Positions 43,218-53,078 are shown, counted from the stretch's first letter. The stretch is DNA of 64,000 bases from Mesorhizobium sp. 1M-11 (GCF_001303895.1 NZ_LJSD01000011.1:1-64000), one strand, 5' to 3'. The notes: generated from the sequence alone by a model not told the origin. A program made the numbers and translations.

Positions 43218-43964
43218 TTATCCAAGTCGTCCGAGCGCAGGGAAATTTTCGAGCAGCCAATAGGCCATGACCTGCACGCCACCTGTCAGGAAAAAGACAC
43301 CGGCAACAACCAACAGCGCACCGATCACCTTCTCGACGCGGCCGAGATGAACGCGGAATTTGCTCAAGAAGCGCATGAAAGCGCCGGAGAAAAGAGCCGC
43401 GATCAGGAACGGAATGCCAAGGCCGAGCGAATAAGCAGCAAGCAGCAAGGCGCCCTCGCTCACAGTCTCGCGCCCGCCTGCCAACGTCAGGATCGGCCCG
43501 AGCACCGGGCCGATGCAGGGCGTCCAGCCAAAGGCGAAGGCCAGGCCCATGACGTAGGCGGCAAGCGCGCTGGCGGGCTTACCTTGCGACTGGAAACGCG
43601 CCTCCCGCGACAGAAGCGGGATGCGCAGGATACCCAGGAAATTCAGCCCCATCAGGATGATGAGCGCGCCGGCGATCATCGCCAGCGGTTCCTGGTAGAC
43701 GCGCAGCAGCCGGCCGATGGTCGAAGCGCCGGCACCCAATGCAACAAAGACGGTAGAGAAGCCAAGAACGAAGGCAATGGAGGCCGCGATCAAAGCTCCG
43801 CGCGCGCCCGCCTTGGCGGCAACACTCGCATTGCCACGGAAATCCTCAACGGAAACGCCGGCCATGTAGCACAGATAGGGTGGCACGAGCGGAAGCACGC
43901 ATGGCGACAGGAAGGAAATAGCCCCTGCCCCGATCGCGCTGACATAGCCGACATCCAATGCCAT
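43218..43964 (-). CDS. ccdA: CcdA-type cytochrome c biogenesis / thiol-disulfide membrane protein
   Basis: A 248-residue inner-membrane protein that passes reducing power from cytoplasmic thioredoxin to periplasmic thiols. Six or so membrane segments are readable. The redox cysteines sit next to prolines in SFLSPCVLPLVPPYLCYMAG (about residues 17-36) and in AFGWTPCIGPVLGP (about 145-158), the family's reactive pair. Length fits the short CcdA form rather than full DsbD. Start MALDVGYVSAIG at 43964 was chosen; an upstream frame to 44030 adds a non-family stretch. A 504-base gap follows upstream before topA. Confidence 0.92.
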   Translation of the reverse strand: MALDVGYVSAIGAGAISFLSPCVLPLVPPYLCYMAGVSVEDFRGNASVAAKAGARGALIAASIAFVLGFSTVFVALGAGASTIGRLLRVYQEPLAMIAGALIILMGLNFLGILRIPLLSREARFQSQGKPASALAAYVMGLAFAFGWTPCIGPVLGPILTLAGGRETVSEGALLLAAYSLGLGIPFLIAALFSGAFMRFLSKFRVHLGRVEKVIGALLVVAGVFFLTGGVQVMAYWLLENFPALGRLG

Positions 43965-44468
43965 TTTTTGATGCTCCGTCCGTTGCGCTGCAGGATATAG
44001 CCTTGGCGAGGCACGGTCTCCAATCACCATTATGTGGCAAGTCAGCGCAGAACGGCTTGGTCGCCGGTGACGAAATTGTGAGGCGGGGAATTTCGGAGAG
44101 GACGGATTCCGGGCGTCCCATACGATGTCCTGGTCCTGTCCGGCGCTGAAGCTGCAACCCTTTTCGGCGGGATCGGACCACGGGCTTCGAAATAGACAAC
44201 AGTTCCTGTTGCAGTTCTTGTTCTCGCGGCACCAGGCTTCTTCCAGGTCTGCGATGGCATGACCAAAATCATGCGCCTACAGCACCGTACCACAAACACC
44301 TCACGCCGTAGAATATCGTCTTCAAATGCATGAGTTGCGCCCGGCTTAAGGCATCCAATTTGCGGCAACCTCTTGACCGGGCTGAAAAGCACGGCCATTT
44401 GACGGGCGGATTTTTCAGCTTCCGGCGCCCCGCTTTCTGGTTGGCGCCGCACGGGAACGCAGCCGCTC
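43965..44468. other. 504-base gap between ccdA and topA
   Basis: This divergent gap holds the topA promoter region. The minus-strand frame of ccdA stays open back to about 44272, reading a Cys-rich stretch (EEAWCRENKNCNRNCCLF) with no ATG, GTG or TTG start. It may be a broken gene remnant. A second minus-strand frame (44042-44518) overlaps the topA start. In rhizobia I recall dprA just upstream of topA; no such gene is here. Confidence 0.4.
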
Positions 44469-47030
44469 ATGGACATCGTCGTCGTCGAGTCGCCGAACAA
44501 GGTTAAAAGTATCAACAAATATCTCGGTCGGAACTACAAGGTTCTGGCCTCCTTCGGCCATGTCCGCGATCTGCCGGCCAAGGACGGCTCGGTGAAGCCC
44601 GACGAGGATTTTTCCATGTCCTGGTCGGTCGACACGTCTTCAGCCAAGCGGCTGACCGACATCGCCAAGGCCGTGAAGGACGCAGACGGACTGATTCTCG
44701 CAACCGACCCGGATCGCGAAGGCGAAGCCATCGCCTGGCACGTGCTGGAAGTGCTGAAGCAGAAGAAGGTGCTGAAGGACAAGCCGGTCAAGCGCGTCGC
44801 CTTCAACTCCATCACCAAACAGGCGGTGCTCGATGCCATCGCCAACCCACGCGAGATCGATCCGCCGCTGGTGGATGCCTATCTGGCGCGCCGTGCTCTG
44901 GACTACCTGGTCGGCTTCACCTTGTCGCCGGTGCTGTGGCGCAAACTGCCGGGTGCTCGCTCGGCCGGTCGCGTGCAGTCGGTGGCGCTGCGTTTCGTCT
45001 GCGACCGCGAGGCCGAGATCGAGCGCTTCGTGCGCGAGGAATACTGGCAGATCGCAGCCATCCTCGGCACGCCGCGCAGCGAGAGCTTCGAGGCGAGGCT
45101 GACGGCCTATGACGGCAAGAAGCTGCAGAAACTCGACATTTCCTCGCAAGGCATGGCCGACGACATCAAGGCGATGCTGGAGGGCGCGTCCTTCCGGGCG
45201 TTGTCGGTGGAAGCCAAGCCGACCAAGCGCAATCCCGGACCGCCGTTTACCACGTCGACACTGCAGCAGGCCGCGTCGTCGCGCCTCGGCTTCTCGGCCC
45301 AGCGCACGATGCAGGTTGCCCAACGCCTCTACGAAGGCATGGACATCGGCGGCGAGACCGCCGGCCTCATCACCTACATGCGTACCGATGGCGTGCAGAT
45401 GGCGCCCGAGGCGATTTCGGCGGCCCGCGACGCCATCGTCAAGGAATTCGGCGCCAAGTATCTGCCGGAAAAACCCCGCCACTACACGACCAAGGCCAAG
45501 AATGCGCAGGAAGCGCACGAGGCCATCCGTCCGACCGACTTCAACCGCACGCCGGCCGAGATGCGTAAATATCTCGATGCCGACCAGGCGCGGCTTTACG
45601 AGGTCATCTGGAAGCGGGCGATCGCGAGTCAGATGCAGCCGGCCGAGATCGAGCGCACCACGGTGGAGATCGAAGCCCGCAATGGCTCGAAGATCGCCGG
45701 CCTGCGTGCCGTCGGCTCCGTTACCCGCTTCGATGGCTTCATCGCTGCCTACACTGACCAGAAGGACGAGGATTCGGAGGACGAGGAAAACCGCCGCCTG
45801 CCCGAAATCCGCGCCGAGGAGACGCTGAAGCGCGAACAGATCAACGCCACGCAGCACACGACCGAGCCGCCTCCGCGCTACTCCGAAGCCTCGTTCATCA
45901 AGAAGATGGAAGAGCTCGGCATCGGCCGGCCCTCGACCTATGTCGCGACGCTGAAGACGCTGGAAGATCGAGACTACATCAAGATCGAGAACCGCAAGCT
46001 GATGCCGCAATCCAAGGGGCGGTTGGTCACCGCCTTCATGGAAGGCTTCTTCGAGCATTATGTGGAGTATGACTTCACCGCGTCGCTCGAGGAGAAGCTG
46101 GACGAAATTTCCGACGGCAAGCTCGCCTGGAAGGACGTGCTGCGCGACTTCTGGAAGGATTTCTCCGGTGCTGTCGACGGCATCAAGGAGCTGCGCGTCA
46201 CCGATGTGCTCGACGCACTCAACGAAGAACTGGCGCCGCTGGTCTTCCCCGAGCGCGAGGACGGCTCCAATCCGCGCATCTGTCCGAAGTGCGGTAGCGG
46301 CAACCTGTCGCTGAAGCTCGGCAAGTTCGGCGCCTTCGTCGGTTGCTCGAATTATCCCGAGTGCGGCTACACGCGTCAGCTCGACGGCCAGAACGGCAAT
46401 GGCGAAAACGGTGGGGTCGAGGATGGCACCAAGCTGCTCGGCAAGGATCCGTATACGGCAGAGGAGATTACGCTACGCTCCGGGCGTTTCGGCCCCTATG
46501 TGCAGCGCGGCGAAGGCAAAGAGGCCAAGCGTTCCAGCCTGCCCAAGGGTTGGACCGCGGCAACGATCGACCATGAGAAGGCGCTGGCGCTGTTGTCGTT
46601 GCCGCGCGATGTCGGCCAGCATCCGGAAACCGGCAAGATGATTTCGGCCGGCCTTGGCCGCTACGGTCCGTTCGTACTGCACGACGGCACCTACGCCAAT
46701 GTCGAAAGCATCGAGGACGTATTCACGATCGGCCTCAACCGCGCCGTCTCGGTGCTGGCGGAAAAACAGTCGAAGGGTCCAGGCGGTCGCAATGGCGGAA
46801 CGCCGGCGGCGCTCAAGGATCTCGGTGAGCATCCCGCCGGCGGCGGCAAGATCACCGTTCGCGACGGCCGCTACGGCGCCTATGTCAATTTCGGCAAGAT
46901 CAACGCGACCCTGCCCAAGGGCAAGGATCCGCAGACGGTGACGCTGGACGAGGCGGTCGCGCTGATCGCCGAGAAGGAAGCCAAGGGCGGAGGCGGCAAG
47001 AAGCCGTTCCGCGGCAAGAAGAAGGGATAG
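44469..47030 (+). CDS. topA: DNA topoisomerase I
   Basis: An 853-residue type IA topoisomerase that relaxes negative supercoils. The N-terminal TOPRIM domain has MDIVVVESPNKVKSINKYLG and LATDPDREGEAIAWH. The active-site Tyr is in GLITYMRTDGVQ (about residues 297-308). C-terminal zinc-type repeats follow (CPKCGSGNLSLKLGKFG...CSNYPEC), then three or more topoisomerase C-terminal repeat blocks with RFGPYVQRGEG and RYGPFVLHDG, ending in a Lys/Gly tail (KPFRGKKKG). Length is normal. rnr begins four bases after its stop, so topA-rnr-DUF983 is an operon. Confidence 0.98.
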   Translation: MDIVVVESPNKVKSINKYLGRNYKVLASFGHVRDLPAKDGSVKPDEDFSMSWSVDTSSAKRLTDIAKAVKDADGLILATDPDREGEAIAWHVLEVLKQKKVLKDKPVKRVAFNSITKQAVLDAIANPREIDPPLVDAYLARRALDYLVGFTLSPVLWRKLPGARSAGRVQSVALRFVCDREAEIERFVREEYWQIAAILGTPRSESFEARLTAYDGKKLQKLDISSQGMADDIKAMLEGASFRALSVEAKPTKRNPGPPFTTSTLQQAASSRLGFSAQRTMQVAQRLYEGMDIGGETAGLITYMRTDGVQMAPEAISAARDAIVKEFGAKYLPEKPRHYTTKAKNAQEAHEAIRPTDFNRTPAEMRKYLDADQARLYEVIWKRAIASQMQPAEIERTTVEIEARNGSKIAGLRAVGSVTRFDGFIAAYTDQKDEDSEDEENRRLPEIRAEETLKREQINATQHTTEPPPRYSEASFIKKMEELGIGRPSTYVATLKTLEDRDYIKIENRKLMPQSKGRLVTAFMEGFFEHYVEYDFTASLEEKLDEISDGKLAWKDVLRDFWKDFSGAVDGIKELRVTDVLDALNEELAPLVFPEREDGSNPRICPKCGSGNLSLKLGKFGAFVGCSNYPECGYTRQLDGQNGNGENGGVEDGTKLLGKDPYTAEEITLRSGRFGPYVQRGEGKEAKRSSLPKGWTAATIDHEKALALLSLPRDVGQHPETGKMISAGLGRYGPFVLHDGTYANVESIEDVFTIGLNRAVSVLAEKQSKGPGGRNGGTPAALKDLGEHPAGGGKITVRDGRYGAYVNFGKINATLPKGKDPQTVTLDEAVALIAEKEAKGGGGKKPFRGKKKG

Positions 47031-47034
47031 GGCA

Positions 47035-49335
47035 TTGGCGCGCAGGATCTCCGGACGAAGCCATGGCGATCCCCGCGCTGCCGATACCCGCCGGGGAACA
47101 CGCGACCAGTATCGCCCCTCGCGCGACGAAATCCTGCGCTACATCGCCGAAAATCCCGATCGCTCAGGCAAGCGCGAGATCGCCAAGGCTTTTGCCTTGC
47201 GCGGCGATGACCGTGCTTGGCTGAAGGACCTGCTGCGCGACCTCCAGGATGAAGGCTTGCTGGAAAAGTCGCGCAAGCGCCACATTCGCCCGGGCGCTCT
47301 GCCCCATGTCACCGTGCTCGACGTGATCGGACGCGACGACGAAGGCGGTCTTCTCGGCCGGCCCGCCGAGCAGCAGGGCAATGGTGAGCCGCCGCTGGTT
47401 TCGATCCGCGTCTCACGCGGCGGCCCCGTGGCCGGCATTGGCGACCGGGTGCTTGCCAAGACTTTCCCGACCGACGATCCAACCGGCCCGGCCTATACGG
47501 CGCGGATCATGAAGGTGTTCGAGAAACGCAAGGATGCAGTGCTCGGCGTCTTCCGTGTCATGAAGGACGGCACCTTCCGCATCGAGCCGGTGGAGCGGCG
47601 GCAGCCGGAGCTCATCGTCGACAAGGAATTCCAGAATGGCGCGAAGAACGGCGACTTGGTGGAAGTCGAGCCTTCGCGCTCCGGCCGCTATGGCCTGCCA
47701 CGCGCCAAGGTGCTGGCGGTATTGGGCTCGCTGACCAGCGAAAAGGCGGTCTCCATGATCGCCATCCACGCGCATGACATCCCGCATATCTTCCCTTCCG
47801 ACGTTCTGGCCGAAGCGGAGGCCTTGAAGCCGGTGGCGCTGCAGGGGCGCGAAGATTGGCGCGACCTGCCGTTGCTGACCATCGACCCGGCTGACGCCAA
47901 GGATCATGACGACGCGGTCTATGCGGTGCCGGACCCTGACGAGGCCAATCCCGGCGGCGTGGTGGTGACGGTGGCCATCGCCGATGTCGCCGCTTATGTG
48001 CGGCCGAATTCCGCGCTCGACCGCGAGGCTCTGAAACGCGGCAATTCGGTCTATTTCCCGGACCGGGTCGTGCCGATGCTGCCCGAACGCATCTCGAACA
48101 ATCTCTGTTCGCTGCGCGAAGGCGAGGATCGTCCTGCTATCGCGACACGCATGACCTTTTCCGCGGAAGGACGGAAGATCCGGCACAGCTTTCACCGTGT
48201 GATGATGAAGTCGGCCGCCAAGCTCGCCTATCCGCAGGCGCAGGCCGCCATCGACGGTGTGCCGGACGACAAGACCGGCCCCCTCCTCGACAGCGTGCTG
48301 AAACCGCTATGGGATGCTTATGCCGTGCTGAAGCGCGGCCGCGATGCCCGCCAGCCGCTGGAACTCGACCTGCCGGAGCGCAAGATCCTGCTGAAAGAGG
48401 ACGGCACGGTCGACCGTGTCATCGTTCCGGAACGGCTCGACGCGCACAAGCTGATCGAAGAATTCATGATCCAGGCGAACGTCGCTGCTGCCGAAACGCT
48501 CGAAGCGAAGAAGCAGCCGTTGATTTATCGCATCCACGATGGCCCGACGCTTGCCAAGCAGGAATCTCTGCGCGAGTTCCTGCAGACGCTTGGCCTGTCA
48601 CTGACGCGTGGCGCGCAGATGCGCCCGAGCCAGTTCAACTCCATCCTCGAACGCGTGCGCGGCGCCGACAACGAAGCGCTGGTCAATGAGGTGGTGCTGC
48701 GCTCACAGAGCCAGGCCGAATACAATCCCGACAATATCGGCCATTTCGGGTTGAACCTGCGCCGTTATGCGCATTTCACCTCCCCCATCCGCCGTTATGC
48801 CGACCTGATCGTGCATCGTGGGTTGATTGCGGCGCTCGCCCTGGGATCGGACCGATTGACACGTGGCGAGGAAGAACGGCTGGCTGAAACCGGCGCACTG
48901 ATTTCGACGGCAGAGCGCCGCGCCATGGCCGCTGAACGCGAGACTGTCGACCGCCTCATCGCCGCCTATCTGGCCGAGCGTGTCGACGACCGATTCGACG
49001 CGCGCATCTCCGGTGTCACCAAGGCAGGACTTTTTGTCCAATTGCCACAATTTGGCGCAGATGGCTTTATCCCGGTGTCATCCTTGGGTGACGATTATTA
49101 TATATTCGATGAAACGGCGCGTTCGCTTTTCGGAGAACGCAGCGGCAAGGGCTATCAGCTTGCGGATCGTGTCGAAGTCCGCCTTGTCGAAGTGGCGCCG
49201 CTGGCCGGCGCGATGCGCTTCGAAATGCTGAGCGCACCGAAACCGCTGCCCGGCTCGAAACGGTCGTTTCACAAGGCAAAGGGCCGCGCCCGAGCCTCGC
49301 AATCGCGTTCTGGACCGCGCGGCAGGAGACGATGA
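47035..49335 (+). CDS. rnr: Ribonuclease R
   Basis: A 766-residue 3'-to-5' exoribonuclease that degrades structured RNA. The N-terminal helix-turn-helix (RDEILRYIAENPDRSGKREI) and cold-shock-like region are followed by the RNB catalytic domain, whose acidic cluster is in TIDPADAKDHDDAVYA. A C-terminal S1 domain (DDRFDARISGVTKAGLFVQL) and a basic tail end it. The TTG at 47035 is the first start after the topA stop and gives a normal length, so an uncommon start codon is likely. Its stop overlaps the next ATG (ATGA). Confidence 0.97.
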   Translation: MARRISGRSHGDPRAADTRRGTRDQYRPSRDEILRYIAENPDRSGKREIAKAFALRGDDRAWLKDLLRDLQDEGLLEKSRKRHIRPGALPHVTVLDVIGRDDEGGLLGRPAEQQGNGEPPLVSIRVSRGGPVAGIGDRVLAKTFPTDDPTGPAYTARIMKVFEKRKDAVLGVFRVMKDGTFRIEPVERRQPELIVDKEFQNGAKNGDLVEVEPSRSGRYGLPRAKVLAVLGSLTSEKAVSMIAIHAHDIPHIFPSDVLAEAEALKPVALQGREDWRDLPLLTIDPADAKDHDDAVYAVPDPDEANPGGVVVTVAIADVAAYVRPNSALDREALKRGNSVYFPDRVVPMLPERISNNLCSLREGEDRPAIATRMTFSAEGRKIRHSFHRVMMKSAAKLAYPQAQAAIDGVPDDKTGPLLDSVLKPLWDAYAVLKRGRDARQPLELDLPERKILLKEDGTVDRVIVPERLDAHKLIEEFMIQANVAAAETLEAKKQPLIYRIHDGPTLAKQESLREFLQTLGLSLTRGAQMRPSQFNSILERVRGADNEALVNEVVLRSQSQAEYNPDNIGHFGLNLRRYAHFTSPIRRYADLIVHRGLIAALALGSDRLTRGEEERLAETGALISTAERRAMAAERETVDRLIAAYLAERVDDRFDARISGVTKAGLFVQLPQFGADGFIPVSSLGDDYYIFDETARSLFGERSGKGYQLADRVEVRLVEVAPLAGAMRFEMLSAPKPLPGSKRSFHKAKGRARASQSRSGPRGRRR

Positions 49336-49772
49336 TGCAACAGCAGGTTTTCGGCGGCGAGCAGCAGTCGTCCAGCAGGGCAACCCGCCCGCTGTGGCCG
49401 GCAATGAAGCGGGGCTTCCTGTGCCGCTGCCCGAACTGCGGAGAAGGCAAGCTGTTCCGCGCCTTCACCAAGACCTTCGACCATTGCGAGGCCTGCGGCG
49501 AGGAATTCCACCATCACCGCGCCGACGACCTGCCGGCCTATCTGGTGATCGTCATCGTCGGCCACGTCATCCTCGGCGGTTTCATGGGCGTGGAGGCGAC
49601 CTCAACGCTTTCCATGTGGCAGCATCTGGCGATCTGGGCGCCGCTCACCATCATCATGTCGCTGGCGCTTTTGCAGCCGATCAAAGGCGCCGTGATCGGC
49701 CTGCAATGGGCCTACTACATGCATGGTTTCGGCGGCGAGGTCGACCACATCGAAGGTCATCCCGAGATTTGA
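49332..49772 (+). CDS. DUF983 membrane protein
   Basis: A 146-residue protein with an N-terminal zinc-ribbon-like Cys4 (RCPNCGEGKLF and CEACGEEFHHH) and two membrane helices (LPAYLVIVIVGHVILGGFMG; LAIWAPLTIIMSLALLQPIK). That is the DUF983 layout. Function is unknown; the family often sits with rnr or respiratory-oxidase genes. ATG at 49332 overlaps the rnr stop, so it is the third gene of the topA operon. Confidence 0.93.
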   Translation: MMQQQVFGGEQQSSSRATRPLWPAMKRGFLCRCPNCGEGKLFRAFTKTFDHCEACGEEFHHHRADDLPAYLVIVIVGHVILGGFMGVEATSTLSMWQHLAIWAPLTIIMSLALLQPIKGAVIGLQWAYYMHGFGGEVDHIEGHPEI

Positions 49773-49845
49773 CCTTTCGGCTGGTGCAACGCACCAGCCC
49801 AGACCACCTCTTTAATTTGACATGAGTTTCCGCTAGGTCGGTCAC

Positions 49846-50583
49846 ATGCAAGGGATGACCAAGGCGGAAGTCGACAAGGCCGAGCGCAACGAGGTTACAC
49901 TCGGCGACGGGCCGAAACGTCCGCGCGATGCGGCGACACTCATTCTGCTCGACCGCAAAGGCGGCGATTTTCGTGTGCTGATGGGCCGCCGCCATGCGGC
50001 CCACGCTTTCATGCCCGGCAAGTTCGTCTTCCCCGGCGGCCGCACCGATCCTGCCGACAGCCGTGTTCCAGTCGCGACCGGTCTTCACCCCGAGGACGAG
50101 GCTAAACTGACGGCTCGAGCCGGGCGCACCGGCCCGACCCGGGCTCGCGCCATTGCTCTGTCGGCCATCCGTGAAACCTATGAGGAAGCTGGCCTGCTGA
50201 TCGGCCACAAGGGTCCCCTCGTCACCGGCAAGCGCGACTGGCAGGGGTTCGTAGAACATGACGTGCAGCCCTCACTGGAAGCCGTGCGTTTCATTGCCCG
50301 CGCGATCACTCCACCCGGACGTGTGCGTCGATTCGATACCCGGTTCCTCGCCGCCTGGCGCGACGATGTAGCGGTCGCGCTGCCGAATGGTCCGACCAAC
50401 GAGCTCGAAGAACTGGTCTGGCTGCCGCTGGCCGAGGCCAGGAAGGCCGACATTCCAACAATTACACGAACGATCCTGGACGAACTGGAAAAGCGGCTCA
50501 GCGACGATCCCCTGCTACGGCCCGGCGGAGCGGTCCCGTTCTATCGGATGCTTCACAACCGCTTCGTGCGCGACGTTCTTTAA
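49846..50583 (+). CDS. Nudix hydrolase
   Basis: A 245-residue Nudix protein cleaving a nucleoside-diphosphate-linked substrate. The Nudix box is split by an insertion: the opening GG lies in FVFPGGRTDP, and the helix RETYEEAGLLIG follows about 55 residues later. The insertion resembles the eukaryotic NUDT7/NUDT19 CoA-pyrophosphatase type. Key Glu residues (RETYEE) are intact. The C-terminal LEELVWLPLAEA strand is also typical. Substrate cannot be set. Confidence 0.92.
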   Translation: MQGMTKAEVDKAERNEVTLGDGPKRPRDAATLILLDRKGGDFRVLMGRRHAAHAFMPGKFVFPGGRTDPADSRVPVATGLHPEDEAKLTARAGRTGPTRARAIALSAIRETYEEAGLLIGHKGPLVTGKRDWQGFVEHDVQPSLEAVRFIARAITPPGRVRRFDTRFLAAWRDDVAVALPNGPTNELEELVWLPLAEARKADIPTITRTILDELEKRLSDDPLLRPGGAVPFYRMLHNRFVRDVL

Positions 50584-50609
50584 GACGAAATCCATAAAAA
50601 CAGGTTGGC

Positions 50610-51794
50610 ATGACGGACGAAACCATGGCGCAGGACGAGGAGCGCGTACATTGGCTGCCCATGATCGCGGCCGTTTCCTCGATCAGCGTCGTGGGCATCG
50701 CCATCGGCCTCGGCATGCCGCTGCTCAGCGTCATCCTGGAATCGCGTGGCCATTCAGCCTCGATGATCGGCCTGAACACGGCGGTTGCCGGCCTCGCTTC
50801 GATCGCAGGCGCACCTTTGGCGACGCCGATCGCCACGCGGCTAGGGGTCGCCTGGGCGATGCTGATCATGATCGCGGCCGGAGCGTTGGCCTTTGTCGGT
50901 TTCCACTTCGCACCTTCCTTCTGGATGTGGTTTCCGTTGCGTATCGTGCTTCATATCGCGTTGACGGTGCTTTTCATCCTGTCCGAATTCTGGATCAGCA
51001 CCTCGGCACCGCCACACCGGCGTGGTCTGGTGCTCGGCATCTATGCTACCGTGCTTTCGCTGGGTTTCGCCGCCGGGCCATGGCTGTTTTCGCGGATAGG
51101 CAGCGCCGGATTCCTGCCCTTCGGCGTCATCATCGTGCTGGTTGCGGTGGCGGCCATACCGGTTCTTGCCGCCCGCAAGGAAAGCCCGCCTATCCGTCCC
51201 GAAGGCGAGGAAACCAGCGGCTTCCTGCGCTACATCTGGCTCGTGCCGACCGCGACTGCCGCGGTGCTGGTATTCGGCGCAGTGGAGACCGGTGGCTTCG
51301 CGCTGTTCCCAGTCTACGGCAGCCGTATCGGTTACTCGGAGGCGGACGCTGCGTTGCTGCTCACCATGATCGGCCTTGGCAACGTGCTGTTGCAGATCCC
51401 GATCGGCATGGTCAGCGACCGCGTCGGTGACCGTCGCTATCTGCTGCTCGCCTGCGCCACGGTTGGGTTGATCGGCACGCTGGTCATGCCCCACCTGGCC
51501 TCGAACTGGCACCTCATGGCAGGGCTTCTGTTCGTATGGGGCGGTGTGGTGGCGGCACTCTATACGGTTGGCCTCGCACACCTTGGCTCGCAGCTTTCAG
51601 GACATGAGCTTGCTTCCGCCAATGCCGCGTTCGTGCTGTGCTACGGCGTCGGGATGGTGCTCGGACCGCAGGCCATAGGCCTGGGCATGGATGCCTTCGG
51701 CCCATGGGGATTCGGCGGCGCGCTTTCGCTGTTCTTCGGCGCCTATATCCTGCTTGCGATCGGGCGCCTCGTCCTGAAATCAGGCCGAGGCTGA
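50610..51794 (+). CDS. MFS transporter
   Basis: A 394-residue major-facilitator permease with about twelve membrane segments (for example AAVSSISVVGIAIGLGMPLL at the N-terminus). Characteristic loops include LESRGHSASMIGLNTAVAGL and, between helices 8 and 9, GMVSDRVGDRRYLLL, which is the second-half DRxGRR-type motif A. Family placement within MFS is not clear. Substrate and direction are unknown. It is probably cotranscribed with the Nudix gene (27 bases away). Confidence 0.93.
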   Translation: MTDETMAQDEERVHWLPMIAAVSSISVVGIAIGLGMPLLSVILESRGHSASMIGLNTAVAGLASIAGAPLATPIATRLGVAWAMLIMIAAGALAFVGFHFAPSFWMWFPLRIVLHIALTVLFILSEFWISTSAPPHRRGLVLGIYATVLSLGFAAGPWLFSRIGSAGFLPFGVIIVLVAVAAIPVLAARKESPPIRPEGEETSGFLRYIWLVPTATAAVLVFGAVETGGFALFPVYGSRIGYSEADAALLLTMIGLGNVLLQIPIGMVSDRVGDRRYLLLACATVGLIGTLVMPHLASNWHLMAGLLFVWGGVVAALYTVGLAHLGSQLSGHELASANAAFVLCYGVGMVLGPQAIGLGMDAFGPWGFGGALSLFFGAYILLAIGRLVLKSGRG

Positions 51795-51800
51795 TGCGTC

Positions 51801-52532
51801 TTAGCCGGCCAGCGGTCGCGCCTTCAGCCACAGGAACAATGGAATACGGTCCCAGTCGCGCAAGGCAGCCCATTGCGGCCCGGCATCAGGCGCAGGTTCC
51901 ACAAGCGACGTGACTGCCAGCCCGCCCCTTTCGAGCGCCGCCATATAATTCTGCAGCGGCTGCGACCAGCCGGCAAAGCGCATGCGCAAGCCGTCCCGTT
52001 CCTCCGCGCCTTCGAAATGCTCGCGGCCGAAATAAGTGCCATCGACCACGAAAGGCGTATCCGGGCGCTCGCGGTCGAAACGGCCGCGATCGGCAAACGG
52101 GTGCACGATCGAGACAAACAGCGTGCCGGATGGACGCAGCACGCGCCGCATTTCCTTCACCGCCGCAGGCACATCGTCGACATCCATCAGCATGTTGTAG
52201 GCCATGACGAAATCGAAGCTGGCTGGCTCGAACGGCAGAGCCGTGGCAGGTGCGACCTCGTAGCGGTCAGCTGAATCGGCCTCCCTTGCGGCAGCGACAA
52301 AAGCTTCGACTGTATCCGTCGCAGTCACACGATACCCGCATTCCCTGAGCAATCGCGAAACGCGTCCCTCGCCGCAGCCGACCTCCAGCGCGTCGCCAGC
52401 GCCTTTGCCGATGAATTCGCGCAAGGCCGGCCGGTAGGCCCAGAACGCGTCATGGTTGGGCGCGCGGGCCCATTCGATCCACTCGGAGGCGACATCGGAC
52501 CAATGGTCGTGATCTTTCCTGGGGCTGGTCAT
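51801..52532 (-). CDS. Class I SAM-dependent methyltransferase
   Basis: A 243-residue methyltransferase with DALEVGCGEGRVSRLL as motif I, ATDTVEAF closing strand two, and FVMAYNMLMDVDDVP plus the VLRPSGTLFVSIVHPF motif III. Residues 140-190 form a lid with HFEGAEERDGLRMR. The substrate is unknown; nothing nearby suggests it. GGAG seven bases before the ATG at 52532 decides this start over one at 52544. Convergent with the MFS gene, six bases between stops. Confidence 0.92.
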   Translation of the reverse strand: MTSPRKDHDHWSDVASEWIEWARAPNHDAFWAYRPALREFIGKGAGDALEVGCGEGRVSRLLRECGYRVTATDTVEAFVAAAREADSADRYEVAPATALPFEPASFDFVMAYNMLMDVDDVPAAVKEMRRVLRPSGTLFVSIVHPFADRGRFDRERPDTPFVVDGTYFGREHFEGAEERDGLRMRFAGWSQPLQNYMAALERGGLAVTSLVEPAPDAGPQWAALRDWDRIPLFLWLKARPLAG

Positions 52533-52690
52533 GAGGGGCTCCATGTTTCGAGGCGAAACGGCCCTGGTGGCTCATTCGTATAGCCCGTACAACGTCCAAC
52601 TTCGGCTCGCCGCTATTCCAGCAGTCGCGCATCGCCATTTGGCAAGGCTGCCTCGCCCGCTCCCGCCAAGCACAGCCCAGTAGCTGCTCG

Positions 52691-52918
52691 TCAGTCGCCG
52701 GGTTTCTTCTTGCCGGTCAACAGGGCATAGACGGCCATGGAGTGGCCATGACCGAGATCATAGTCCGTCTTCAGCCATTCGATGATCTGTCCCGCCTTGA
52801 CGCCAGGCTTGAGCTTTCCGCCTTCCGAAAAGCCCTTGGCATCGGCCAGACGCATCAGGTCGTCCGACCCTTGGTCCGTCTTGTTCTTGATCGTATCGAG
52901 ATAGGCCTGGAAAGACAT
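52691..52918 (-). CDS. DUF4287 domain protein
   Basis: A 75-residue protein that is essentially the DUF4287 domain alone: SFQAYLDTIKNKTDQGSDDL, then GVKAGQIIEWLKTDYDLGHG and HSMAVYALLTGKKKPGD. The family is small and helical with no assigned reaction; longer relatives are sometimes found with DUF5655. It stands alone before the rpsF leader region. Confidence 0.88.
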   Translation of the reverse strand: MSFQAYLDTIKNKTDQGSDDLMRLADAKGFSEGGKLKPGVKAGQIIEWLKTDYDLGHGHSMAVYALLTGKKKPGD

Positions 52919-53050
52919 GATCGTCTCCGGTTATTGGGACGGCGGAATATGAGGTGCCAAGACGCGGGTCGCAATGATCATGATCTTGGATCTTCCAATT
53001 CCCAAGAGGGGTGATTTCGGTGACGGATTGCCGCTGCCCAGCCTGTCAGG

Positions 53051-53078
53051 GTTGTGTTCCAGCCAAATTCCTGTATAG
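53051..53078 (+). promoter_or_regulatory. Probable rpsF operon promoter
   Basis: TTGTGT (53051-53056), 16 bases, TATAGA (53073-53078), giving a leader of about 205 bases before rpsF. The rest of the 373-base gap (52919-53291) holds no gene. The long leader could carry an S6:S18 feedback element, but I cannot draw one with confidence. Confidence 0.5.

Noticed and set aside
44042-44518. 158-codon minus-strand frame before topA
   Set aside because: Overlaps the topA start, Arg/Pro-rich low-complexity content, no family resemblance.
44640-46058. 472-codon minus-strand frame opposite topA
   Set aside because: Shadow frame; low-complexity Leu/Arg/Gly content.
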